Shown piece by piece: positions 7,653-16,235 of a DNA stretch of 27,104 nt. The notes under the pieces are model-generated. The model was not told the DNA's origin. It saw nothing but the letters and a program-made list of their open reading frames with translations, and ran no database searches. The translations under genes were made by a program, and so were the position numbers. How positions within the stretch are numbered: the stretch's first letter is position 1; every line of letters starts with the position of its first letter. Source of the DNA: an uncultured Christensenella sp. (GTDB lineage: Bacteria; Bacillota; Clostridia; Christensenellales; UBA1242); the NCBI GenBank assembly GCA_910584815.1, contig CAJUBT010000019.1, positions 1 through 27,104 of the forward strand. Reading direction: 5' to 3'.

Positions 7653-8141
7653 ATGAAAAAATTATTAAGTTCCATTGCTTCTATTGCAACAGGTGTTTTA
7701 ACATTTGTATTTTTAAGCATTCCTTGTTTTGTAACAAAAATTACAGTTGCTGGCGTTACAACATCAGAAAGTGCATCAGGTTGGGAATTATTAAAAGAAG
7801 AAGCTTCAATTGAAGGTTACACACTATTTAAAATTTTTGCTATTGTTGCTTTAATTATTGCTTGTTTATTAATAATTTCAGGGCTTATCACTTTACTACA
7901 ACAACTTGGAATTGTTAAATCTAAATTAAACTTCTGTTTAATTAACAGCATACTACTTGCATTATATACAATTTCATCTGTAGTTGCTATGATAGGCGTA
8001 ATAATTATGGGCAATAAAACTTCATTAGAAGTTTTAGGTCAATCCATTGCTAGCGGTGTTGGCATTGGCATAATTTTAATGCTAGTTGTTGGCGCAATTG
8101 CAACAATAATAAGCTTTATATTTTCTCGTCAAAAAAAATAA
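7653..8141 (+). CDS. Small four-helix membrane protein, unrecognised
   Basis: I do not recognise a family. The 162-residue protein has about four hydrophobic segments (roughly 7-29, 58-82, 94-118, 133-157). A polar loop of about 28 residues with Ser, Thr and acidic residues lies between the first and second, probably extracytoplasmic; the C-terminus is basic (RQKK). AAGGAGG is six bases before the ATG at 7653, a very strong ribosome binding site, so the gene is probably well expressed. It is a single-gene unit on +: a perfect 16-bp terminator follows 24 bases after the stop, and the neighbours on both sides are on the minus strand. The preceding 437-base gap could contain a long leader. Confidence 0.75.
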   Translation: MKKLLSSIASIATGVLTFVFLSIPCFVTKITVAGVTTSESASGWELLKEEASIEGYTLFKIFAIVALIIACLLIISGLITLLQQLGIVKSKLNFCLINSILLALYTISSVVAMIGVIIMGNKTSLEVLGQSIASGVGIGIILMLVVGAIATIISFIFSRQKK

Positions 8142-8165
8142 GAGAAAAAAATAAAAACCATACAT

Positions 8166-8206
8166 AAAAAAACTTTAAAAGCATTTTAAACTTTTAAAGT
8201 TTTTTT
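8166..8206. terminator. Intrinsic terminator after the small membrane protein
   Basis: A 16-bp perfect stem (8166-8181 with 8191-8206), core ACTTTAAAAG/CTTTTAAAGT, nine-base loop, seven As leading in and seven Ts leading out. It can act on both strands; the converging YbaK-type gene stops 76 bases to the right. Confidence 0.85.
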
Positions 8207-8281
8207 ATTTAACTATTAAATTTCAAACTATTACTCTACAACCTCAAAAATTATAGAAACATAAATTAAACTACTATAATC

Positions 8282-8752
8282 TTATTCTGGAATAGAACAA
8301 ACATCTACCCAATCTTCAACCTTAACAATTTTAGAAAATTCTTCTGGCATTAATTTAACTGCACTATGGCTATCTCCACAAGCGGGATAAACATAGTTAT
8401 GTTTTTTTAAGCTTTCATCTAAATAAACTTCAACTCCTTGGTTCAATCCAAAAGGACAAACTCCACCCACAGCGTGACCTGTTAAATTTTCTACATCACA
8501 AGCTGCAATCATTTTCGCCTTAACACCAAAAGTTTGTTTATATTTACTATTACTTATTTTTGCATCTCCCTCTACAACAATAACAATAGTTTTATCTCCC
8601 ACTAAAAAGGATAAGGTTTTTGCAATTTCACCTTGCGTGCAACCAAGCACTTGTGCCGCTTGTGCTACAGTTGATGAAAGTTCCTTAAAAGTTATAATTC
8701 TATCTTCAAAACCACTGTCAATTAAATGTTTGCTTGCTTTTTCGTAACTCAT
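8282..8752 (-). CDS. YbaK/ProX-type aminoacyl-tRNA deacylase
   Basis: The 156-residue protein is a stand-alone tRNA_edit (YbaK) domain. The conserved lysine lies in EIAKTLSF (Lys45), followed by the strand TIVIVVEGD, the GHAVGGVCPFG loop (92-102) that shapes the acyl pocket, and CGDSHSAVKLMPEEF (125-139). Family enzymes hydrolyse misacylated tRNA in trans (Cys-tRNAPro, Ala-tRNAPro and relatives); the exact specificity here is not readable. AAGGGG is nine bases before the ATG. The gene is monocistronic, with its own promoter in the intergenic region it shares with exonuclease III, and convergent with the small membrane protein. Confidence 0.85.
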   Translation of the reverse strand: MSYEKASKHLIDSGFEDRIITFKELSSTVAQAAQVLGCTQGEIAKTLSFLVGDKTIVIVVEGDAKISNSKYKQTFGVKAKMIAACDVENLTGHAVGGVCPFGLNQGVEVYLDESLKKHNYVYPACGDSHSAVKLMPEEFSKIVKVEDWVDVCSIPE

Positions 8753-8786
8753 TTTAATGTGCCCCTTAATTAGTTTTATAAAAACT

Positions 8787-8815
8787 ATTTTAACGATTTT
8801 AACAAAACTTTACAA
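8787..8815 (-). promoter_or_regulatory. Candidate promoter of the YbaK-type gene
   Basis: On the minus strand TTGTAA (8810-8815), a 17-base spacer and TAAAAT (8787-8792), about 28 bases before the expected leader start and 35 before the ATG at 8752. Confidence 0.5.
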
Positions 8816-8937
8816 GCATATTTATTTAAAATTATTTTTTATTTTAACTTATAATTAATTCTCTAATTTTTTATTGGTTTAAAATTTAATTTAGTTATTT
8901 GTGTAATATTAAATTTTTAAAACTTTCTTTTAAAAAT

Positions 8938-8990
8938 AATTATTATACTATTGTAATAATTTATGTTATAATAGAGTTATTATAATAATT
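8938..8990. repeat. Nested AT-rich inverted repeat with extended -10 element
   Basis: AATTATTATA (8938-8947) pairs with TATAATAATT (8981-8990), and CTATT (8948-8952) with AATAG (8970-8974), leaving a six-base bulge on the right arm. Inside is TG-T-TATAAT (8964-8972), an extended -10 on +. If used, it would give exonuclease III a leader of about 195 bases. The rest of the 423-base gap shows no gene. Confidence 0.4.
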
Positions 8991-9175
8991 AAAATTATTA
9001 TTTGTATACAGAAAATTTAATTCAAAGGTTAAAAAACTATCTTACAAATATTTTATTTAACTTCAAAATTCTTTCTACATACTTAAACAAATTATCATCA
9101 AATTTATCAAAATTTCACTTTAAATTTTTACAATAGAATTAACAAAAATTAAATAAAAACTATAAGGAAAAAAGC

Positions 9176-9979
9176 GTGAAAATTGTAACTTACAACATAA
9201 ACGGAATAAGGGCAAGCACAAAACTTGGGCTTGCAAATTGGATAGAAAATTATAAAGCTGATATATATTGTTTTCAGGAAGTTAGGTGCGATGAAGTAAC
9301 AGCAAAACAAGTTTTATTTGAAACAGAAAAGCAACTTAATTTATTTGATGAAGTCACACAAAATAGCATTAGTAACACTTATAATGCCATTTTTAACTGC
9401 GGCAATGTGGCTGGCTATGCAGGCACATTAATTTTAAGTAAACCTAAGGTAGATAAAGTTTTATATGATATGGGCGAATTTTGGACTGATAACGAAGGCA
9501 GAACCACAACTATTTTTATAAAAGATTTGGCAATTGTAAATGCCTATATTCCTAATGGAAATAGCAGATTAGAATTTAAAATGCAATACTTAAATGCACT
9601 AACAAAATTCATTAAAAAGTTAAGCGAAGATTACAATGTTTTATGCGTTGGCGACTATAACATTGCTCATAACGAAATAGACTTAACCAACCCAAAAGAA
9701 TGTGGTAATAAGTCTGTTTTCTTGCCAATAGAAAGGCAAGCCTTTACTGACCTATTAAATGCAGGTTTTACCGACTGTTTTAGATATTTAAACAAAGATA
9801 AGGTTGACTATTCTTGGAGAAGTTATAGGTCGCGTTACGATACAAGTTATAACAGTTGGAAGTATAGAATTGATTACATTATAAGTAGCAATTCTTTACA
9901 AAAAAAATTGCAAAAGTGTGAAATTTTAAATTTAGAATATAGCGATCATCTCCCTGTTGTTTTAGAATTTACAAATTAA
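9176..9979 (+). CDS. xth: Exodeoxyribonuclease III (Xth/ExoA), AP endonuclease
   Basis: The 267-residue protein is a complete exonuclease III: NINGIRAS with Asn7, FQEVR with the metal ligand Glu35, YIPNG with Tyr124, GDYNIAHNEIDL with Asp160 and Asn162, RIDYI (231-235) and YSDHLPV with Asp257-His258. It cleaves DNA at abasic sites and removes 3'-blocking groups in base excision repair. The segment WRSYRSRYDTSYNSWKYRIDY replaces the usual WWSYR-GWRIDY and is a little longer, as in some Bacillota and Bacteroidota homologues. The start is GTG (9176), supported by AAGGAA seven bases upstream. The gene stands alone. Confidence 0.92.
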   Translation: MKIVTYNINGIRASTKLGLANWIENYKADIYCFQEVRCDEVTAKQVLFETEKQLNLFDEVTQNSISNTYNAIFNCGNVAGYAGTLILSKPKVDKVLYDMGEFWTDNEGRTTTIFIKDLAIVNAYIPNGNSRLEFKMQYLNALTKFIKKLSEDYNVLCVGDYNIAHNEIDLTNPKECGNKSVFLPIERQAFTDLLNAGFTDCFRYLNKDKVDYSWRSYRSRYDTSYNSWKYRIDYIISSNSLQKKLQKCEILNLEYSDHLPVVLEFTN

Positions 9980-10154
9980 ATTTATTATAGTTCAGAACTC
10001 ATAAAACCACATAACCTAATATTATAACCTTTACATAATTTACCATTACAAGCAAAGAATTAAAAACTTTGTTTTATTTACTAAAAAAATTTTGTTAATC
10101 AAAATGGTTTTAAAATTTTTAAAATAATAACTAGATTTATTCATTATAACCATT

Positions 10155-10190
10155 AAAAAAGCAAACATATTCGTGTTCGCTTTTAATTTT
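10155..10190. terminator. Intrinsic terminator between xth and the LD-carboxypeptidase gene
   Basis: AAAAGCAAACA (10157-10167) pairs with TGTTCGCTTTT (10174-10184) with one mismatch, flanked by an A-run and a T-run. It lies 67 bases past the minus-strand gene stop and about 180 past xth, so it mainly serves the LD-carboxypeptidase gene but can act both ways. Confidence 0.75.
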
Positions 10191-10250
10191 TTTTATATTA
10201 AAATTAATATTTTTACTTAAAATAAATGTCCTTAGAAAACTGCAAAGTTT

Positions 10251-11279
10251 TTATTTTAATTCAAAAGAGATTTTGGCTACATCTTTTTTCATTTCAAAAT
10301 TTGCTATTGCACCATTAACAATAAACCAAGTTGGTGCAATATGACCAATGTCAAGGTCTATTACAACTGGAACATTAAGGTCTTTTAAATGCTCTAGGTT
10401 GCATTCCTTATAATTACAATCAAACATATCTTCTGAATTAAGTGGTCTGCCAATTAAAAACGCCTTTGCATTTTCAAACCAACCTGCATTTTCTAATTTC
10501 CAAATACACCTACATTGTTCCAATATGTTAAGGTCACAACTTTCAAAAAACCAAATTATGCCATCGTTTTTATATTGTTTAATATAGTTTTTAACATTAT
10601 CAAATTTTGTTCCACATAAATGGCTTAAAATATCTAAGTTACCACCTATAATTCTTCCGCTAACTTTTATTTCGCTATCTTTAGTTAAAATTTTAGGCTT
10701 CGTTTTTTGTGTTAGGTTAAAGCCTAATAGTTCGTAGCCTTTTTCCTTTCTAAAACTTTCAACTTCCATTTTCTTAAAAGAAAGTTGGGGAACTTGTTTC
10801 CCACATAAAAAATTAAAATTATCTAATAAGCTTTTATGCCACTTTTTCATTCCAAAGGTTGTAAAATTGCTTGCATAAATGCTTGCCTTATTGCAAAGGG
10901 TGGCAAGCAAAAAACCAATACAAGTGTTATCACTCATTCCTTGAAAAAACTTATTTTTTGCTTTTTTTATTTTATTGAAATTTACATACGATAACATTTC
11001 AAGTTCCATTTCCCCACCACCAACAGAAATTATGCCTCTACTACTGTTATCTAAAAAGGCTTGCTCGAACTCCTCAGCCCTGAATTTTGCAGTGTTACTT
11101 CTAGCCTTTATATTATCATTAAAGCAATTATCTGTAATTTTAACATTAATTCCTCTTTTATTAAAATTTTTAATTGCATTCTCACATCTTAACCTTCTAG
11201 TGCCACTACTTCCACAACTCATAGAAGGTGCAATAATACTAATGCTATCTTCCTTTTTCAAAAAATCAAAGTATTCCAA
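10251..11279 (-). CDS. LD-carboxypeptidase, peptidase family S66 (LdcA/MccF-like)
   Basis: The 342-residue protein has the S66 layout: ISIIAPS near the N-terminus, SVGGGEMELEML (85-96), the nucleophile in GMSDNT (Ser116), Glu246 in FFESCD and His313 in DIGHIAPTW. Family members cleave the L,D bond of murein tetrapeptides during wall recycling, or inactivate microcin C-like acyl-adenylates (MccF branch). I cannot separate the two from sequence; the absence of a signal peptide fits either cytosolic role. The start is an unusual TTG (11277-11279): an in-frame stop lies a few codons upstream, the next methionine is after the first conserved strand, and a strong GGGAGGG (11291-11297) lies 11 bases before it. 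It is convergent with xth and divergent from argS. Confidence 0.82.
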   Translation of the reverse strand: MEYFDFLKKEDSISIIAPSMSCGSSGTRRLRCENAIKNFNKRGINVKITDNCFNDNIKARSNTAKFRAEEFEQAFLDNSSRGIISVGGGEMELEMLSYVNFNKIKKAKNKFFQGMSDNTCIGFLLATLCNKASIYASNFTTFGMKKWHKSLLDNFNFLCGKQVPQLSFKKMEVESFRKEKGYELLGFNLTQKTKPKILTKDSEIKVSGRIIGGNLDILSHLCGTKFDNVKNYIKQYKNDGIIWFFESCDLNILEQCRCIWKLENAGWFENAKAFLIGRPLNSEDMFDCNYKECNLEHLKDLNVPVVIDLDIGHIAPTWFIVNGAIANFEMKKDVAKISFELK

Positions 11280-11649
11280 ATTATTTTATCCCTCCCCCTA
11301 TTTTCTTATTCTTTTATTTATTTTCAAATATTAAAAAAACTTTAAAATATTTTTAATTTAATATTTAATTAAATTCCATAACAACATATCACTTTAAACA
11401 AAAATGGAACATTTATAACAAATTATTCACAACTATAAATTACAATTTATTTTATTTATAATCAATTTAATTTTAAATACATAATTTTTATAATAATAAG
11501 AAATTAGTTATATTTTAATTTAAAAAATTAATTTATCAAAACAATTTAAAGTATTTTATTATACTCTAAAATTTTAATATTTACTTTATTTAATTGTCAC
11601 AATATGCTAAAATAGTAACGCTTTAAAAAAATATAAAGGTTACAAATTT
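11280..11649. other. 370-base divergent intergenic region
   Basis: Very AT-rich. It contains the ribosome binding site of the LD-carboxypeptidase gene (11291-11297) on the left and the argS promoter on the right. I looked for a T-box leader before argS and see no GGTGG-type anti-terminator core, no RNA gene and no small ORF with a ribosome binding site. Confidence 0.6.
11585..11613 (+). promoter_or_regulatory. Candidate argS promoter with extended -10
   Basis: TTTATT (11585-11590), a 17-base spacer and TAAAAT (11608-11613), preceded by TG-C (11605-11607). The argS ATG at 11650 is about 30 bases beyond the expected transcript start, with AAAGG about ten bases before it. Confidence 0.5.
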
Positions 11650-13353
11650 ATGGATATAAAAAAATTAATTATTGATTGTTTTGATGATAATGCTAAAGTT
11701 AATTTTAATTTAAATAAGGAAAGCATTTCAACCCCTCCAAACACAAATATGGGAGATTATTGCTTGCCTTGTTTTGCTTGGGTTAAAAGCCTTAAAAAAA
11801 GTCCTCAAGAAGTGGCAACCATTTTAACCACAAATTTCAACTACACAAAAATTGTTGAAAGAACGGAAGTTGTTGGTGGTTACCTTAACTTTTTTTTAAA
11901 CAAAAAAATTGTTACCTTAAACATTTTAGCTGAAATTATTGCCAGCAAAAATAACTTTGGAAAAAGCAATGTTGGAGAAAACAAAACCATTTGCTTAGAT
12001 TTTTCCTCTGTTAACCTTGCAAAATATATGCACATTGGGCATTTAAGCACAACTGTTATTGGTAATTGCCTTAGAAACATTTTTAACTTTTTAGGCTACA
12101 AAACTATTGCCATAAATTACATTGGCGATTATGGCACCCCTTTTGGCAAAATGATTACTGCCTACAAACTTTGGGGAAATGAAAAAGAACTTAACGAAAA
12201 GGGTGTTGATTATATTCAAGACCTATATATAAAATTCTGCAAAGAAGCAGAAACTGATGAAACTTTAAACGAACAAGCAAGAATTAATTTTGCTAAGATA
12301 GAAAAAAAAGATAGTGAAGTTTACCCACTTTATGAAAAATTTATAAAAATTTCTAAAGATGAAATTCAAAATATTTACAAACTACTTAACATATCTTTTG
12401 ATAGTTGGCGTGGCGAAAGTTACTACAGTGATAAAATGGAACCCGTTGTTAACGAGTTAAATGAAAAGGGCCTTTTGCAAGACAGCAATGGTGCAAAAAT
12501 TGTGGATTTATCCGATTTTAATTTGGGTGCTTGCTTAATAAGAAAAAGCGATGGTTCCAGTTTGTATGCAACTCGTGACCTTGCTGCCTGCGAAGATAGA
12601 TTTAAAAACTACAAATTCCATAAAAGTTTGTATATAACAGATGTTTCTCAAAAATTACATTTTGCACAGTTCTTTAAAGTTTTAGATTTACTTGGAAGAG
12701 ATTACGCCAAAAATTTGCACCACATATACTATGGCAGGTTTAGTTTACCAAACGGAAAAATTGCTAGTAGAATGGGTAAACAAGCAATTTTAAAAGATAT
12801 ATTAAATTATTCCATTAGTAAAACAAAAGAAATTGTAAATAATAACAATAAATTAACAACTGAAGAAAAAAACAAAATTGCAACCTCTGTTGGTGTTGGT
12901 GCAGTTGTGTTTAGTGCAATAAGAAATGAAAAAATTAAAGATGTTGTTTTTGATTTAGATGAAGCACTAGACTTTAATGGAGAAACAAGCCCATATATTC
13001 AATACACAGTTGCCAGATGTTTTAGCATAATAAATAAAGTAGCCTCCATAATTAAAAACTCATCTTATGAATTAGATTATAACGAAATTAGTGATGAATC
13101 TAGCTATGAACTAATTAAAACACTTAATAAATTCCCCGACACTGTGCTACTTGCAAGTGAAAAATTTGAACCTTGTTTAATAAGTAGATTATTAATTGAC
13201 ATAAGCAAGGCATTTAATAAATATTATAGTAATAATAGGGTTTTTAACGAAAACGATGTAAAAAGAACAAGATTGGCACTTGTAGAGGCAACAAAAAATG
13301 TTTTACAGCAAGGTTTAACCATTCTTGGCATAGAAGCCCTAGAAAAAATGTAA
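11650..13353 (+). CDS. argS: Arginyl-tRNA synthetase
   Basis: The 567-residue protein is a full class I arginyl-tRNA synthetase. The N-terminal Arg-specific tRNA-binding domain occupies about 1-95. VNLAKYMHIGHLSTTVIGN contains HIGH at 128-131, INYIGDYGTPFGKMI follows, DGSSLYATRDLA is at 301-312, and SRMGK at 373-377 stands where KMSKS would be, as in ArgS. The C-terminal DALR anticodon-binding domain (about 440-567) includes SPYIQYTVARCFSI. It charges tRNA-Arg with arginine using ATP. Length is normal. The P-type ATPase begins 45 bases downstream without a terminator, so the two are probably cotranscribed. No T-box is seen. Confidence 0.95.
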   Translation: MDIKKLIIDCFDDNAKVNFNLNKESISTPPNTNMGDYCLPCFAWVKSLKKSPQEVATILTTNFNYTKIVERTEVVGGYLNFFLNKKIVTLNILAEIIASKNNFGKSNVGENKTICLDFSSVNLAKYMHIGHLSTTVIGNCLRNIFNFLGYKTIAINYIGDYGTPFGKMITAYKLWGNEKELNEKGVDYIQDLYIKFCKEAETDETLNEQARINFAKIEKKDSEVYPLYEKFIKISKDEIQNIYKLLNISFDSWRGESYYSDKMEPVVNELNEKGLLQDSNGAKIVDLSDFNLGACLIRKSDGSSLYATRDLAACEDRFKNYKFHKSLYITDVSQKLHFAQFFKVLDLLGRDYAKNLHHIYYGRFSLPNGKIASRMGKQAILKDILNYSISKTKEIVNNNNKLTTEEKNKIATSVGVGAVVFSAIRNEKIKDVVFDLDEALDFNGETSPYIQYTVARCFSIINKVASIIKNSSYELDYNEISDESSYELIKTLNKFPDTVLLASEKFEPCLISRLLIDISKAFNKYYSNNRVFNENDVKRTRLALVEATKNVLQQGLTILGIEALEKM

Positions 13354-13398
13354 CACGCCTTTGTTGGACAAATTGTTTAAGTTAGTAGGAGCACAGGA

Positions 13399-16047
13399 AT
13401 GCAAACTTTTCATAATAAATCTGTAAAAGAAACTTTATCAGTTTTTGAAAGTTCAGAAAATGGACTTACAAGTGATGAAGCAAATTTAAGGCTTAAAAAA
13501 TATGGCGAAAATGCACTAAAATCTGCAAAAAAGCAAAATTATTTTTTAAAGTTTCTAGCACAGTTTAAAGACATTATGGTTATAATTTTGCTTTGTGCTG
13601 CAGTAATTTCTCTTGTGTTTTCTGTAATAGAAAAAAGTAGTACCGAACTTATAGATGCAATTATTATATTTGCTATTGTTTTATTAAACGCAACTCTTGG
13701 CTTTACACAAGAAATTAAAGCCGAAAATGCTTTAGAAACTTTAAAAAAGATGTCGCAGCCCTACTCCACTGTTTTAAGAGATGGAGAGGAAAAAAAGGTT
13801 AAAACATCGGAACTTGTTGTTGGCGATATTGTTTTATTAGAAGCAGGAGATGTTGTTCCTGCCGACTTACTTTTAATTGAAAGTGCTAGTTTAAAGTGCG
13901 ATGAAGCCTCTCTAACTGGGGAAAGTCTACCAGTTGAAAAAACTAGCAATATAACTTTACCCGAAAAAACCAGTTTAGGTGACAGAAAAAATATGGCTTT
14001 TTCATCTACCACTGTTGTTTATGGTAGGGGCAAAGGTATTGTTGTTGCAACAGGGCACGATGCAGAAATGGGAAAAATTGCTTCTATGTTAACTGGCGAG
14101 AAAAAGGAAACCACGCCACTTCAAAGAAATCTTAACAAGTTGGGTGAAATTATAACTTTTATTGTTCTTGCCATTGCAATTATAATATTTTTTGTTAACA
14201 TTTTTGTTACAAAAGAAGATTGGGTTAACTCCTTCCTAACTGCAGTTGCTATAGCGGTTGCTGCAATTCCAGAAAGTTTACCTGCAGTTGTAACTATTAT
14301 TCTATCACTTGGGGTTACAAAACTTGCAAAGAAAAACACTATAATTAAAAAACTACACGCCGTTGAAACTCTTGGCTGTTGTGAAGTTATTTGTAGCGAT
14401 AAAACTGGAACAATAACTCAAAACAAAATGACCATTAGAGAAGTTTTTGTTGGGCTTAATGCTGAAGAAATTCTTCAGCCACAAAACCAAAACCATTCAA
14501 CTTTTTTAAATTGTTTAACTTTATGCAATGATGCAAAAAAACAAAAAAATGGTTACCTTGGAGACCCAACAGAAATAGCACTTATTCAATATGCTGAAAA
14601 ATATAAAATAAGCAAAAATTCTTATGAAAAAAGTTATAAGAGAGTGGGCGAAATTCCGTTTGATAGTAACCGCAAACTTATGACAACAATTAATTTAATA
14701 AATTCAAATTGTGTTCAATACACAAAGGGTGCTGTTGATGAATTGCTATCTCGTTGCACATATATTTTAGATAATGGCACTGTTAGAAAATTAACTGTTA
14801 AAGACATTAACTTAATAAAATTACAGAACGAAAATATGTGCAAAAAAGCTTTACGAGTTTTGGCATATTCCTATAAAGACCTAAAAAAGAGTGAAATTCT
14901 ACCAAATGAAATTAGTGAAGATAATTTAATTTTTATAGGACTTTCTGGGATGATAGACCCCCCTAGAGTAGAAGTTTTTGATGCTTTAATTAAATGTAAG
15001 CAAGCGGGAATGAAAGCCATTATGATTACTGGTGACCATCACGATACTGCCTATGCCATTGCAAAAGAACTTGGTATGGTTAAAAACGAAAAAGAAGTTG
15101 TTAATGGTAGTTACCTAGATAAATTTACCGATGAGGAATTAACAAAAGAAATTAACAAATATAGCGTGTTTACAAGGGTTAGCCCAGAGCATAAAGTTAG
15201 AATTGTAAAAGCATTACAAAGCAACGGAAAGGTTGTTGCAATGACAGGTGATGGTGTTAACGATGCCCCAAGCATAAAACAAGCTGACATCGGCATTGGT
15301 ATGGGCAACACTGGCACTGAAGTAACAAAAGATGTTGCTGATATGATTTTAACCGATGATAACTTTGCAACAATTGTGCTTGCAGTTGAAGAAGGAAGAA
15401 GAATTTTTGGCAACATTCAAAAAACCATTCAATTTTTGTTAAGTTGCAATATTGCAGAAGTTCTATCTATTTTTGCAATAACCCTATTCTTCCCAAAATA
15501 CACATTATTTAGTGCTGTTCAAATTTTGTTTATTAATCTTATAACGGATACATTCCCTTCTATTGCACTAGGTGTTAACCCTGCAGAAAGCGATTTAATG
15601 AAAGAACCCCCTCGAAATAAAAACCAATATATTATTGGTGGAAGAGTGGGCGTTAACATTGGCTATCAAGGTTTAACCCAAGCTCTTTGCGTAATTCTGG
15701 CTTTTGTAATTGGTATATATGTTTTTTCATCTCCTCTTGTTGCTTCCACAATGGCATTTATAACTATTAATTTAATTCAACTTTTCCATATGTATAATGT
15801 TAAAACAAATAATAGTGTTTTTAAAACTAATCCATTTAAAAATAAACTTGTTAACTACTCTTTCCTATTAGGTGTTGCCATTTTACTTTTTGTGGCTTTA
15901 ATTCCTCCTATAGCATCAGTTTTTGGTATGACAAGTTTAACCATTAACCAATGGGGTGTAACAATTGCAATTTCTCTTTTAATAATTCCTGTTTGTGAAA
16001 TTGTAAAAGCAATTCAAAATAAAAATCACACATTTAAAATTAAATAA
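13399..16047 (+). CDS. P2A-type calcium-transporting ATPase
   Basis: The 882-residue pump has all P-type landmarks: TGES (173-176), PESLP in M4 (291-295), the phosphorylated Asp334 in DKTGTIT, MITGDHHDTA (542-551) and TGDGVND (616-622). About ten membrane segments are present, two pairs before the catalytic loop and six after. M5 has SCNIAE (Asn684, Glu687) and M6 has NLITD (Asn713, Thr716, Asp717), matching both calcium-site ligands of SERCA, with Glu292 matching the M4 glutamate. I therefore favour calcium export over Na/K or H transport. The PEGLP glycine is serine, seen in some bacterial relatives. AGGAG precedes the ATG by about seven bases. Probably cotranscribed with argS and ending at the hairpin near 16167. 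Confidence 0.9.
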   Translation: MQTFHNKSVKETLSVFESSENGLTSDEANLRLKKYGENALKSAKKQNYFLKFLAQFKDIMVIILLCAAVISLVFSVIEKSSTELIDAIIIFAIVLLNATLGFTQEIKAENALETLKKMSQPYSTVLRDGEEKKVKTSELVVGDIVLLEAGDVVPADLLLIESASLKCDEASLTGESLPVEKTSNITLPEKTSLGDRKNMAFSSTTVVYGRGKGIVVATGHDAEMGKIASMLTGEKKETTPLQRNLNKLGEIITFIVLAIAIIIFFVNIFVTKEDWVNSFLTAVAIAVAAIPESLPAVVTIILSLGVTKLAKKNTIIKKLHAVETLGCCEVICSDKTGTITQNKMTIREVFVGLNAEEILQPQNQNHSTFLNCLTLCNDAKKQKNGYLGDPTEIALIQYAEKYKISKNSYEKSYKRVGEIPFDSNRKLMTTINLINSNCVQYTKGAVDELLSRCTYILDNGTVRKLTVKDINLIKLQNENMCKKALRVLAYSYKDLKKSEILPNEISEDNLIFIGLSGMIDPPRVEVFDALIKCKQAGMKAIMITGDHHDTAYAIAKELGMVKNEKEVVNGSYLDKFTDEELTKEINKYSVFTRVSPEHKVRIVKALQSNGKVVAMTGDGVNDAPSIKQADIGIGMGNTGTEVTKDVADMILTDDNFATIVLAVEEGRRIFGNIQKTIQFLLSCNIAEVLSIFAITLFFPKYTLFSAVQILFINLITDTFPSIALGVNPAESDLMKEPPRNKNQYIIGGRVGVNIGYQGLTQALCVILAFVIGIYVFSSPLVASTMAFITINLIQLFHMYNVKTNNSVFKTNPFKNKLVNYSFLLGVAILLFVALIPPIASVFGMTSLTINQWGVTIAISLLIIPVCEIVKAIQNKNHTFKIK

Positions 16048-16161
16048 TTTTTTAAACCTTATTTTAAAAAAGCTTAAACATTTAAAATTTAATGTAAATA
16101 AGCCATTAAAAATTTTTAAAAAAATAATTCTATATTGCGCTAAAATAAAGCAAATCAACAC

Positions 16162-16193
16162 AAAAACCTACTAAAATTTTTAGTAGGTTTTTT
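16162..16193. terminator. Bidirectional terminator between the calcium ATPase and DUF3737 genes
   Basis: CCTACTAA (16167-16174) pairs with TTAGTAGG (16180-16187) around a short loop; five As precede and six Ts follow. It lies 115 bases past the ATPase stop and 43 bases past the minus-strand DUF3737 stop. Confidence 0.85.
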
Positions 16194-16235
16194 AAAAAAT
16201 AATAACTTTTTGGTTTTTAAAAATTTAAACATAAT

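Noticed and set aside
7447..7656. 69-codon hydrophobic frame
   Set aside because: No ribosome binding site, composition typical of AT-rich noncoding DNA, and it overlaps the well-supported start at 7653.
11401..11649. T-box riboswitch before argS
   Set aside because: No specifier-like stem, no GGTGG-type anti-terminator core and no terminator hairpin between the promoter and the ATG.
13761..15416. Minus-strand frames at 13761-14012, 14121-14339 and 15111-15416 inside the calcium ATPase
   Set aside because: They lie wholly opposite a long gene with clear motifs, are Ser/Thr/Pro-rich shadows and have no ribosome binding sites.
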